Source: Verrucomicrobiaceae bacterium
GTDB taxonomy: Bacteria; Verrucomicrobiota; Verrucomicrobiia; Verrucomicrobiales; Akkermansiaceae
NCBI GenBank assembly: GCA_027486655.1
Contig: JAIXOR010000070.1
Location: 1-64,000, forward strand
Length of the DNA: 64,000 nt
Direction: 5' to 3'
The notes below the pieces were generated by a model. That model searched no databases. It was not told the DNA's origin and was given only the letters and a program-made list of their open reading frames with translations. Below, piece by piece: positions 17,931 to 26,995 of this stretch; position 1 is the stretch's first letter, and every line of letters starts with the position of its first letter. The position numbers and the translations under genes were made by a program.

Positions 17931-20006
17931 ATGGCCTACGAACATCCGTTCCAAATGCTTTTCGAAACCCTTGGGCGCGTCCCCACCGCCCATGCGGAGT
18001 CGGTGAACCGCCAGGCGTATGAAACCCTGCACGACGTCCTTTCGGTTCCTCTTGAGAAACCCGGCCGCTGCATCCTGCTCCGGGCACCCCGCGCCGGGCA
18101 TGGCAAGACCCACCTGCTTTCGAGGATCCAGCATCATCTGGGGTCCTCCCATGAGTTCATCCCGCTGCACGCGGCCTTCGGCTGCCAGATCGATGCGGCC
18201 ACGGTCATCGATGACTCGCTGCGGCGGTTGCTGCGGCCCTTGCCGGCCTCGGGCGGGCTGTGCGTGCTGGATCTCGTGGCCCGGAAACTTTTCGCCTCGG
18301 CGCTTCAACCCTTGGTGGGATCGGGAGAAGTCCCTTGCCAGGATCGGGAAGGCGCGCTGACGGCGCTGCGCACCCGGCCGGTGGAAACCTTTGATTTCCA
18401 TCACCCCAATGCCGTGACGGCTCACTGGGCGCGCGAAAACTTCGAAGTTCTCGGGCAACGCTTGAGCATGGAGCTTGCCCAGCGATGCGGATTGCCCGTT
18501 CGCGAGGTTTCCTTCTGGGTGGAGGTTTTGTTCCGCTTCGCCGCCACGCCGGTTGAGAATCCGGTGAGGCTCAAGGCGCTTGCCGAGGCCGTGCATTCCG
18601 GATCCGCCGCGGACGGTGTGGTCATGGAACGGCTGGAAGCGCTGCTCGGTCTGGTCGCCCAACTGATGCGGGTCGTGCTGGTCGCGGACGATCTTGAGGG
18701 TTTTTCCACGGATGAAACGGCTGCTCTTCGCCTGGCGGCCTTTCTCGGGAGTCTCCGCCAGTCGGTGGAGCGGCTCGATGTGATCCTTTCGCTCAACCAG
18801 GACATCTGGCAGAACGCCTTCCTTCCCCGCCTGAGCGGGGGGCTGGCGGACCGGCTTTCGGAAGTCGTGGTCGAGCTCAGCCCGCTCACCGACGACGAAA
18901 TGGTGGCCTTGCTGGAAAGCCGCGTCCCCGGCCTCGGATCGCGGGTGCTTTCCAAAGTGGATCGGGAGTCTGCCGGCACCCATGCGCGCGGCTTGATCCG
19001 TGCCGCCGGAATCGCGTGGTTGCGGGCCTCCGCGATGGATGCGACTCCGGCCCCTGCCTCGCCCGCGCCCGCAACTGCGCCTGAGGTTCCGCTGCCCGCT
19101 TCGATTGAGACGCCCACGGAGGTTCCTGCGGTTCAACCGGTGGCCGAGCAGGAGCTTGTGGCTCCGGTGTTCGAAGCCGGTCCGGCACCCGCTCCGGTCG
19201 CTGAGACTCCACCTGAGCCGGTTCCTCCTCCGCTGCCCGAGCCGGTGCTGCCCGCGCCCGTGGTCGAGAGGGCTCCGGATCCGACCTTGGCCATCGCGTT
19301 TCTCGCGGCCAGTGAGACAAAGGTTCCGCAGGAAAGCTCGTGGCCCGAGCCGACCTTCGCGCCTGCTCCGGAGGTGCCGACTCCGCCGCCGGTGCTCCAG
19401 TCTCCGTTTGTCGCCGGCACGGCCTCGGTGGAAACCCGGCAGCCCGAAGTTTCTGCCCCTGAGGAAACTGTGCCGGTTTTGGAATCCCAGCCGGTGCCTG
19501 CATTCGCTCCGGCACCGGAAAACAGGGTCTCGTTCGCCCCGGCCCCGGCCGAAGAACCGGCCGCTTCTCCGGTTTCCCCGGCCTTCGGGCCTGCGCCGAG
19601 TGGTGGAAATCCATTTGCCCGCCCGGCATCCGGGTTGGGTGCCTTCCAAGCGGTGGATCCCTCCATGCCGCGCTCGGTGCCGGTGTTTTCGGATGCGCCG
19701 CAGCCTGTCGAGCCGCCCGCCCAAGTGGCGGCGCTGTCATCTTTCCAGGCGGTGCCGGATTCGCCTCCGGCCTTCGCCGCGCAAGGTGCTGCAGTTCAGG
19801 AGCCGTTGTTTCAGGCTGCTCCGGCACCTTCCGCCCAGCCTGTTTTCCAGGCGGCTCAGGAGTCGGTGCCGTTCCAAGCCGCCCCTGAGGTGGTGCCTGC
19901 CGCGCCGCCAAGCACGGAGGGCGGGGAGACCAAGGTGCCGGATACCGACCGGGTGGATGATTTGCTGAGGCAGTTCCGCGAGCGCTACGGACGCGGAAGC
20001 CTGTGA
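17931..20006 (+). CDS. AAA-like P-loop ATPase with long Pro/Ala/Glu-rich C-terminal region
   Basis: Walker A-like APRAGHGKTH, Walker B-like VVLVADDLE, sensor-like ILSLNQDIW; about 300-aa low-complexity tail with repeated FQA motifs. Confidence 0.75.
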   Translation: MAYEHPFQMLFETLGRVPTAHAESVNRQAYETLHDVLSVPLEKPGRCILLRAPRAGHGKTHLLSRIQHHLGSSHEFIPLHAAFGCQIDAATVIDDSLRRLLRPLPASGGLCVLDLVARKLFASALQPLVGSGEVPCQDREGALTALRTRPVETFDFHHPNAVTAHWARENFEVLGQRLSMELAQRCGLPVREVSFWVEVLFRFAATPVENPVRLKALAEAVHSGSAADGVVMERLEALLGLVAQLMRVVLVADDLEGFSTDETAALRLAAFLGSLRQSVERLDVILSLNQDIWQNAFLPRLSGGLADRLSEVVVELSPLTDDEMVALLESRVPGLGSRVLSKVDRESAGTHARGLIRAAGIAWLRASAMDATPAPASPAPATAPEVPLPASIETPTEVPAVQPVAEQELVAPVFEAGPAPAPVAETPPEPVPPPLPEPVLPAPVVERAPDPTLAIAFLAASETKVPQESSWPEPTFAPAPEVPTPPPVLQSPFVAGTASVETRQPEVSAPEETVPVLESQPVPAFAPAPENRVSFAPAPAEEPAASPVSPAFGPAPSGGNPFARPASGLGAFQAVDPSMPRSVPVFSDAPQPVEPPAQVAALSSFQAVPDSPPAFAAQGAAVQEPLFQAAPAPSAQPVFQAAQESVPFQAAPEVVPAAPPSTEGGETKVPDTDRVDDLLRQFRERYGRGSL

Positions 20007-20017
20007 AAATTTTCACA
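20002..20017. promoter_or_regulatory. candidate Rex-type operator TGTGAAAATTTTCACA
   Basis: Perfect 16-bp palindrome; matches TGTGAA-N4-TTCACA core of the Rex consensus TTGTGAANNNNTTCACAA; about 50 bp upstream of nuoD. Confidence 0.6.
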
Positions 20018-20067
20018 AACCCCTTGCGAACCTTGGTGTGATGGGTGCTTATTCCCGCGCCACCGGA

Positions 20068-21327
20068 ATGAGTCATTCAACCACCGAAATCGAGGCCCCA
20101 GACACCATCGCCCGCGCTGCCCGCGCCGCCGAAAGCTACCATGCCGAAACCGACGATCTGGTCGGCGAGCGCATGGTCTTGAACATGGGGCCCTCCCACC
20201 CGGCCACCCACGGGGTGCTCCGCCTTATTCTCGAACTGGACGGCGAAATCATCGCCAAGGCCGATCCGGACGTCGGCTTCCTCCACCGGGGCGATGAGAA
20301 GATCGCCGAGAACATGCACTACAACCAGTTCGTGCCCTACACGGACCGTCTCGACTACCTGGCACCTCTCGCCAACAACGTGGCCTACGCCTGCGCCGTC
20401 GAGAAGCTGATGGGATGGACGCTGCCGCCGCGCGGCCAGGCTCTCCGGGCCCTCTGCTGCGAGCTGGCCAGGATTTCCTCCCACATGCTCGGCGTCGGCG
20501 TCTGCGCCATGGACGTGGGTGCCATGACCGTGTTCCTCTACACCTTCACGGAGCGCGAAAAGATCTACAACCTCTGCGAGCAGCTCACCGGCGCCCGTTT
20601 CACCACTTCCTACACCCGTGTGGGAGGCCAGCTGCGCGACATGCCCGCCGGATTCGAGGAAGCCGTCCGCAAGTTCCTCGGTGAATGCGAGGTGACCATC
20701 GGCGAAATCTCGAAGCTTCTCGACAAGAACAAGATCTTCCTCGACCGCATGGTCGATATCGGCGTCGTCACCCGGGAATCCGCCATCGCCTGGGGCCTCA
20801 CCGGTCCGAACCTCCGCGCTTCCGGCGTGGCCCGCGACCTCCGCAAGGACAACCCCTACCTCGGATACGAAAACTACCAGTTCGATGTCCCGATCGCCGA
20901 AGAGGGCGATTGCTACGCCCGCTATCAGGTCCGCATGGAGGAAATGCGCCAGTCGATCCAACTCTGCCGGCAGATCCTCGACAAAATGCCATCAGGTCCC
21001 GTCAATCTGGCGGATTCCAAGAGCATGCTGCCCGCCAAGGACCGCGTGATGATGTCCATGGAGGAACTGATCCACCACTTCATCGTGGCTACCCAGGGCA
21101 TCGATGCTCCGGCGGGCGAGGTCTATTTCGCCGCGGAAAACCCGAAGGGTGAACTCGGTTTCTACATCCACTCGAAGGGCGGGGGAGTGCCTCACCGCCT
21201 CAAGATCCGCAGCCCCTCGTTCTGCAACCTCTCGATCATCTCCCGCCTGCTGCCCGGCCACATGGTCTCGGACATCCCGGCCATCCTCGGCTCGCTCGAT
21301 TTCGTCATGGGCGAGTGCGACAGGTAA
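20068..21327 (+). CDS. nuoD: NADH-quinone oxidoreductase subunit D
   Basis: VLNMGPSHPATHGVLRLILELDGE, DVGFLHRGDEKIAE, GGGVPHRLKIRSPSFCNL, LDFVMGECDR C-terminus. Confidence 0.97.
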   Translation: MSHSTTEIEAPDTIARAARAAESYHAETDDLVGERMVLNMGPSHPATHGVLRLILELDGEIIAKADPDVGFLHRGDEKIAENMHYNQFVPYTDRLDYLAPLANNVAYACAVEKLMGWTLPPRGQALRALCCELARISSHMLGVGVCAMDVGAMTVFLYTFTEREKIYNLCEQLTGARFTTSYTRVGGQLRDMPAGFEEAVRKFLGECEVTIGEISKLLDKNKIFLDRMVDIGVVTRESAIAWGLTGPNLRASGVARDLRKDNPYLGYENYQFDVPIAEEGDCYARYQVRMEEMRQSIQLCRQILDKMPSGPVNLADSKSMLPAKDRVMMSMEELIHHFIVATQGIDAPAGEVYFAAENPKGELGFYIHSKGGGVPHRLKIRSPSFCNLSIISRLLPGHMVSDIPAILGSLDFVMGECDR

Positions 21328-21345
21328 CCTTCCACCTCCGATTCC

Positions 21346-21918
21346 ATGTCCCACTCCTCTCTCGAAGAAACGATCGCTTCCCACGAGACTCCCGGCAGCC
21401 GCCACTTTCCGCCGTTTCAGGTGACCCCCGAGCTGGAAGCCGAGGCCGACGAGCGCATTTCCCACTACCCGGCCAGCAAGCGCTCGGCGACCTTGCCGCT
21501 GCTCCACATCGTGCAGCACAAGTTCGGATACATCTCTGCGCCTGCCATCGAATGGGTGGCGTCCAAGCTCGACCTCCAACCGATCAAGGTGCTTGAGGTG
21601 GTGACCTTCTACCCCGGATTCCGCCAGTCCGCTCCAGGACGTTTCCACATCCGGGTCTGCCGCACTCTCTCTTGTGCGATGGGTGGTTCCTACGAGCTCA
21701 TGGAGCGGCTTTGCGAGTTGACCAAGATCGATCGCTCGGCCTGCGACCCTCATCACCACCCGATCGCGGTTTCGCCCTGTGGAAACTATTCCGTGGAGTT
21801 TGCCGAGTGCCTGGCGTCCTGCGGCACCGCTCCAGTCTGCATGGTGAATGATGATTTTCACGAGGCCATCGCCCCTGAAAAGGCGGCGGATCTGCTGTCG
21901 GGATATTCGGCAGACTGA
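21346..21918 (+). CDS. nuoE: NADH-quinone oxidoreductase subunit E
   Basis: LPLLHIVQHKFGYISAPAIEWVA, VVTFYPGFRQSAPGRFHIRVCRTLSCAMGG, ECLASCGTAPVCMVND. Confidence 0.95.
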   Translation: MSHSSLEETIASHETPGSRHFPPFQVTPELEAEADERISHYPASKRSATLPLLHIVQHKFGYISAPAIEWVASKLDLQPIKVLEVVTFYPGFRQSAPGRFHIRVCRTLSCAMGGSYELMERLCELTKIDRSACDPHHHPIAVSPCGNYSVEFAECLASCGTAPVCMVNDDFHEAIAPEKAADLLSGYSAD

Positions 21919-21950
21919 AAAGATGCTTGCTTGCGGTAATTTGTGATGGT

Positions 21951-22253
21951 ATGAGTTACCACATGAGCCACGAGACCTACAAATTGACCCGCACCAGCAT
22001 GGCCTTGGATGGCGGGACCATCCGTGCCCTCGATGAATTGAGTGAACGCCTGCACACCTCGAAAGCCGAGGTGATCCGTCGTGCGGTTCGTGAAATGAAA
22101 GAACGTTCGGACCGCGAAACCAGCGCCCCGAAGCCCTTGGAGGCTCTGGAGTGGCTCCAATCCGGCGGTGGTCTGCTCGCTGAGGAGTCTGCCGAATACC
22201 GGGCCGCCATGATCGCCGAGCGGCATGCCAAAAGATACTGGTGGGAACCGTGA
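21951..22253 (+). CDS. ribbon-helix-helix antitoxin of a VapBC-type TA pair
   Basis: RTSMALDGGTIRALDELSERLHTSKAEVIRRAVREMKER RHH signature; overlaps downstream PIN-domain gene (GTGA); start could also be 21963. Confidence 0.75.
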   Translation: MSYHMSHETYKLTRTSMALDGGTIRALDELSERLHTSKAEVIRRAVREMKERSDRETSAPKPLEALEWLQSGGGLLAEESAEYRAAMIAERHAKRYWWEP

Positions 22254-22642
22254 TCCATCTTGATACCAACATCCTCGTCGACATCGTCACCGCGCATTCG
22301 CCCCAGGTGGCGACCCTGCGCAATTGGCTGGCGGAGGGCAGGGTGCTTACCGCCTCCGCCGTGGCCTGGTCCGAGTTCCTCAACGGCCCCCACTCCCACG
22401 GCCAGAAGGCGGCCGTGCGCAATGTGCTGGCCGGCGGCATCCGTCCCTTCGATGAAGACCAGGCGGAGATCGCCTCCCGCTTGTTCCATATCACCGGCCG
22501 CCGCCGCGGATCGCATGCGGATTGCATGATCGCGGCCGCCGCCCTGGCCAAACGCGAGGTGGTAGCCACCCGCAATATCAAGGATTTCCAACGCTTCGTT
22601 CCCCACGGCCTCATGCTGGAGGCCATTGCCACCGTCGATTGA
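22250..22642 (+). CDS. PIN-domain ribonuclease toxin (VapC-type)
   Basis: IHLDTNILVDIVT, SAVAWSEFL, GSHADCMIAAAAL, VVATRNIKDF: conserved acidic residues present; GTG start at 22250 (or 22241). Confidence 0.87.
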   Translation: MIHLDTNILVDIVTAHSPQVATLRNWLAEGRVLTASAVAWSEFLNGPHSHGQKAAVRNVLAGGIRPFDEDQAEIASRLFHITGRRRGSHADCMIAAAALAKREVVATRNIKDFQRFVPHGLMLEAIATVD

Positions 22643-22651
22643 TTTGCTCCC

Positions 22652-24046
22652 ATGATCACTTACAAAAAACAGCCCCATCCCCGCGAATACCGGCTCATTT
22701 TCAAGAACGTGGATCGTGAGGGTTGGGATCCTTCGATCGAGTGCTACCTGGCCGATGGCGGTTATGAGGACCTGAAGAAGGCCCTCGCCATGCAGCCCAA
22801 GGACGTCACCGAGGAAGTCAAAAAGTCCGGCCTGCGCGGACGCGGCGGCGCGGGTTTCCCGACCGGGATGAAATGGACCTTCATCCCGCCCAACAACACC
22901 AAGCCCGTCTATCTGATCTGCAACGGCGACGAATCCGAGCCGGGAACCTTCAAGGACCGCTATGTCCTGCATCAGGATCCCCACCAGCTCATCGAGGGCA
23001 TGGTCATCGCCTGTTATGCGGTCGGCGCCCACACCGCCTACATTTATCTTCGTGAGGAGTTTCCGCAGGCGGCTCTGATCGTGGAGCAGGCCATCGAGGA
23101 GGCCCGTGCCAGAAACCTCGTCGGCAAAAACGTGCTCGGCTCCGGATTTGACGTGGAAATCTACGTGCACCGCGGCGCCGGCGCCTACATCTGCGGCGAG
23201 GAAACCGGCCTGATCGAGTCGCTCGAAGGCAAGCGCCCGTATCCGCGCATCAAGCCGCCTTATTTCCCCGCAGCGCTCGGCCTCTACATGTGCCCGACGA
23301 TCGTCAACAACGTGGAGTCGCTCTGCCATGTGAAGCACATCGTCCGCATGGGCGGCGACGAATATGCGAAGCTGGGTGTGGCCCGCAATACCGGCACCCG
23401 TATTGTCGGCGTGTCCGGCGATGTGAAAAAACCGGGATATTTCGAGATCGAGGTGGGCAAACTCACCATGCGTGAACTCATCTACGATCTTTGCGGCGGA
23501 CCCAAGGACGGCCGTGAGATCAAGGCCGTGATCCCCGGTGGTTCTTCATCGAAAATCCTGCGCGCCGACGAAGTCTTCAAGCTCAAGAACCCGGATGGCA
23601 GCGAACGTCAGCTCAATTTCTGGGACATTCCCCTGGACTTCGACACTCTGGCCGCCTGCGGCTCGATGGCCGGCTCCGGCGGCGTCATCGTCATCGACGA
23701 CTCACGCAAGATGTCCTGGGTGCTCAACAATCTGAATTCCTTCTACGCCCACGAATCCTGCGGTCAGTGCACACCCTGCCGCGAGGGATCCACCTGGATG
23801 AAGAAGATTTCCGACCGCATCGTCGCCGGTGATGCGAGCCCCGAGGATGTGGCCACTCTGGAAAGCGTGGCCTATCAGATCGACGGGCGGACGATCTGCG
23901 CTTTCGGAGAGGCGTCCTCATGGCCGGTCGAGGCGATCATTGCGAAGTTCCGCGACGAACTCCTTGCTGAAACCCGCGAGGAGAATGCCGCTAAGCCCCA
24001 TCACGCCGAGGCGGAGGCCCAGCGCCGTTATCTCGCAGGCGTTTGA
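22652..24046 (+). CDS. nuoF: NADH-quinone oxidoreductase subunit F
   Basis: GLRGRGGAGFPTGMKWTFIP, CNGDESEPGTFKDRY, GAGAYICGEETGLIESLEGKR, ESCGQCTPCREGSTWM. Confidence 0.97.
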   Translation: MITYKKQPHPREYRLIFKNVDREGWDPSIECYLADGGYEDLKKALAMQPKDVTEEVKKSGLRGRGGAGFPTGMKWTFIPPNNTKPVYLICNGDESEPGTFKDRYVLHQDPHQLIEGMVIACYAVGAHTAYIYLREEFPQAALIVEQAIEEARARNLVGKNVLGSGFDVEIYVHRGAGAYICGEETGLIESLEGKRPYPRIKPPYFPAALGLYMCPTIVNNVESLCHVKHIVRMGGDEYAKLGVARNTGTRIVGVSGDVKKPGYFEIEVGKLTMRELIYDLCGGPKDGREIKAVIPGGSSSKILRADEVFKLKNPDGSERQLNFWDIPLDFDTLAACGSMAGSGGVIVIDDSRKMSWVLNNLNSFYAHESCGQCTPCREGSTWMKKISDRIVAGDASPEDVATLESVAYQIDGRTICAFGEASSWPVEAIIAKFRDELLAETREENAAKPHHAEAEAQRRYLAGV

Positions 24047-24120
24047 GACCTGCCGCGGGGGCCGCAAGATTTTTCTCAACGATCGCTTGACGATTCCGAG
24101 AGCTCGGTAAAGTCGCCGGG

Positions 24121-25146
24121 ATGCACCGGGGACTTTCCTTGTTCATTCTTGGCCTGCTTTGCAGCATTCTGGCAGCAGCGGGGGCTCTTTCGTGGATCGG
24201 CCAGAACCGGGCGGGTGGGGTATCCGGAGTCCGCGTTCTCAATGTCGCCCACGGCCTCCCGGAGCACCATCCGGTCCATCAGGCGCTGGAAGAGATGGCC
24301 CGCATCGTCGAGGCCAAGTCCGCCGGCCGGATGAAGCTCAGCCTGTTTCCCAATGAACAGCTTGGATCGCAGGTGCAGTGCCTTGAGCAGGCACAGGTCG
24401 GGACTCTTGCCATCACCAAGGTCAGCACCGGTCCGCTTGGCACCTTTGTCCCGGTCTATCAGGTATTCAGCCTTCCCTACCTTTTCCGGGATGAGGGTCA
24501 CTTCTGGCGTGTGCTCGATGGCGAGATCGGCCGCGATCTGTTGAAGCGCGTTGAAACCCGCGGCGACGGATCCTCCAGCGGGCTCCACGGTTTGGCTTAC
24601 TTCGATTCCGGCAGCCGCAGCTTTTACACCCAGCGGGAGATCCGCAGTCCGGAGGATCTCAAGGGCCTCAAGCTCCGCACCATGAGCGATCCCGTGGCGA
24701 TGGACATGGTTTCCGCCCTGGGAGCCTCGCCGACGCCGATCGCCTTCGGGGAACTCTATTCCTCACTCAAGTCCGGCACGGTCGACGGGGCCGAGAACAA
24801 TCCGCCGAGCGTTCTCACCAACCGCCACCATGAGGTCTGCAAATACTATCTGCTCAACCATCATTCGCGCATTCCGGATATTCTGGTGATGAGCCGAGGT
24901 GTTTGGGACACCTTGAGTGCCGAGGAACAGCGCTGGATCACCGAGGCCGCCACCGAGGCCGGGGCTTTCCAGCGGAAGGCGTGGAAGGAGGAGACCACAA
25001 AAGCCCTGGATGCCCTCCGCCAAGCAGGCGTGAAGGTCACCGAGACGGATACCGCCGCCTTTGCCGCCGCCACGGAATCCGTCAGGAAGAAACACGCCAC
25101 CGGCAGCATCGCAGAGTTCGTCAACCGCATCCAATCCGCCGAATGA
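24121..25146 (+). CDS. dctP: TRAP transporter substrate-binding protein DctP
   Basis: LPEHHPVHQALEEMARIVEAKSAGRMKLSLFPNEQLGSQVQCLEQAQVG, SLKSGTVDGAENNPPS. Confidence 0.92.
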   Translation: MHRGLSLFILGLLCSILAAAGALSWIGQNRAGGVSGVRVLNVAHGLPEHHPVHQALEEMARIVEAKSAGRMKLSLFPNEQLGSQVQCLEQAQVGTLAITKVSTGPLGTFVPVYQVFSLPYLFRDEGHFWRVLDGEIGRDLLKRVETRGDGSSSGLHGLAYFDSGSRSFYTQREIRSPEDLKGLKLRTMSDPVAMDMVSALGASPTPIAFGELYSSLKSGTVDGAENNPPSVLTNRHHEVCKYYLLNHHSRIPDILVMSRGVWDTLSAEEQRWITEAATEAGAFQRKAWKEETTKALDALRQAGVKVTETDTAAFAAATESVRKKHATGSIAEFVNRIQSAE

Positions 25147-25652
25147 AATCCGACCTCATCCGCAAAATCACGCTGCCCGCATCCTTTGCGTGCGGCTCGC
25201 TCTTCGTGGTGCTGCTCCTCACCGTGATGTGGGGCGTGGTGACCCGCTATCTGTTAGGAGATCAGGCCCGCTGGACCGAGGAGCTGGCCCGCTTCCTCCT
25301 GGTCTGGGTTTCCTTCCTTGGCGCCGCCCTCGCCTATGCTCGCCAGCAGCATCTGGGGATCGATCTTCTGGTTGAACGATTCGATCCGAGGACCCGGCGG
25401 CTTGCCGACGGGATTGTGCACGCGATGGTCTCTCTCTTTGCATTCGGAGTCATGGGCTACGGTGGTTACGAGTTGGTGATGGAACGCTTTGATTCCGGCC
25501 AGAAACTCGCGTCCCTGGGCGTGGACAAGGCGTGGCAGTATCTGGTGGTGCCTCTCAGTGGCTTGATCATCGGTGCGCTGGCACTGATTCATCTGGTGGA
25601 CACCGCCCGTGGAACGAATGCGGAAGCCGGGGTAGAGGAGGTTGCGCCATGA
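25143..25652 (+). CDS. dctQ: TRAP transporter small permease DctQ
   Basis: Four TM segments; RWTEELARFLLVWVSFLGAALAYARQQHLGID; ATGA overlap with dctP. Confidence 0.9.
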   Translation: MKSDLIRKITLPASFACGSLFVVLLLTVMWGVVTRYLLGDQARWTEELARFLLVWVSFLGAALAYARQQHLGIDLLVERFDPRTRRLADGIVHAMVSLFAFGVMGYGGYELVMERFDSGQKLASLGVDKAWQYLVVPLSGLIIGALALIHLVDTARGTNAEAGVEEVAP

Positions 25653-26953
25653 GCATCGGGCTTGTAATCCTGCTGGTCGTGTTCGCGGTTTTGCTGCTGC
25701 TGAACGCGCCGGTGGCCATCGTCATCGGCGTGGCCACCGTCATGTCGGCCTGGGCGCTGGGTCACGATGCGGTGATCATCACGATGGCCCGGGAGATGGC
25801 CAATGGATTGGACAGCTATCCCTTGCTGGCCATTCCGTTTTTCGTGCTGGCGGGAGACCTGATGGGCTCCGGTGGTCTGGCGAAGCGGTTGATCGACCTC
25901 GCCGCGTCCCTCGTCGGCCGTTTCCGCGGTGGTCTGGCCTTGGTCAACACGCTCACATGCATGCTGTTCGGCGCCATCTCGGGGTCCTCGCTGGCGGCGA
26001 TCTCATCGGTGGGCGGCACGCTGATTCCTGAAATGAACCGCAAGGGCTATGGCAGGGACTTCAACATCGCGTTGACCGCCACGGCTGCCACCACCGGGCT
26101 GCTCATCCCGCCAAGCAATGTGATGATTGTGTATGCGGTCGTCGCATCGAACGTCTCGATCGGCGCGCTGTTCCTCGCAGGGGTGTTCCCCGGGATTCTG
26201 GTGGGCTTGTTGATCATGGCTGCCGGGTTGATCATTTGCATCAAGCGCGGATACGGCGGCGGAGCGGCGGCGGCCGCCGAGGTGCCGAAATTCGGATCCG
26301 CGTTGTGGCGTGCGGTTCCCAGCCTGTTGCTCATCGTGTTTGTCCTTTGGGGCATTCTTTGCGGCGTATTCACCGCCACGGAGGCTTCCGCGGTGGCGGT
26401 GATCTGGGCCTTCGTGCTGGCGGTGCTCTGTTACCGGGAGATTCCGTGGAAGGCATTGCCCGGACTCATCAGCAACTCGGCGCGCACGACGGGCGTCGTT
26501 TTGCTTCTGGTTGCCGCCTCCCAGGCGATGAGCCGTTTGCTCACGCGTGAACAGGTTCCCCAACTGGTCAGCGATACATTGCTCGGATTCTCGGCAGACC
26601 CGATCACGATTCTCATCACGATCAACCTGATCCTGCTGCTGGTCGGTGTCTTCATGGACATGACGCCGGCTGTATTGGTTTTCACACCGATTTTTCTGCC
26701 AGTGGCCACGGGATTGGGCATGGATCCAATCCACTTCGGCATCGTGATGATTGCCAACCTTTGCATCGGTCTTTGCACGCCTCCGGTAGGCACCTGCCTG
26801 TTTCTCGGGTGCAGTGTCGGGAACTCGAACATTGCCAGCGTTTCGAGGGCGATGATTCCGTTCTATCTGGCGATGATCGTGGCGTTGGCGGTGATCACCG
26901 CCTGGCCCGGGTTGTCATTGTGGCTGCCCAAGGTGCTCGGTGCCATGGAGTGA
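25649..26953 (+). CDS. dctM: TRAP transporter large permease DctM
   Basis: PLLAIPFFVLAGDLMGSGGLAKRLID, FGAISGSSLAAISSVGGTLIPEMNRKGY, LLIPPSNVMIVYAV, FMDMTPAVLVFTPIFLPV; ATGA overlap with dctQ. Confidence 0.94.
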   Translation: MSIGLVILLVVFAVLLLLNAPVAIVIGVATVMSAWALGHDAVIITMAREMANGLDSYPLLAIPFFVLAGDLMGSGGLAKRLIDLAASLVGRFRGGLALVNTLTCMLFGAISGSSLAAISSVGGTLIPEMNRKGYGRDFNIALTATAATTGLLIPPSNVMIVYAVVASNVSIGALFLAGVFPGILVGLLIMAAGLIICIKRGYGGGAAAAAEVPKFGSALWRAVPSLLLIVFVLWGILCGVFTATEASAVAVIWAFVLAVLCYREIPWKALPGLISNSARTTGVVLLLVAASQAMSRLLTREQVPQLVSDTLLGFSADPITILITINLILLLVGVFMDMTPAVLVFTPIFLPVATGLGMDPIHFGIVMIANLCIGLCTPPVGTCLFLGCSVGNSNIASVSRAMIPFYLAMIVALAVITAWPGLSLWLPKVLGAME

Positions 26954-26995
26954 CGCTTGCGGTCTGGCACCGGGACGGCTAAGGCTTTCCCCGAC

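Noticed and set aside
17787-19724. N-terminal part of the 815-aa minus ORF 17277..19724
   Set aside because: Antisense to the AAA-like ATPase gene, Arg/Gly/Pro/His-rich; only residues from 17786 downward match ACT domains.
19040-19960. Possible tandem DNA repeat array in the ATPase tail
   Set aside because: The repetition is at peptide level (Pro/Ala/Glu and FQA motifs) with degenerate DNA, not a nucleotide tandem repeat or CRISPR.
20992-23338. Minus-strand ORFs 20992..22659 and 21977..23338
   Set aside because: Antisense to nuoD-nuoE-vapBC-nuoF, all of which have strong family motifs on the plus strand.
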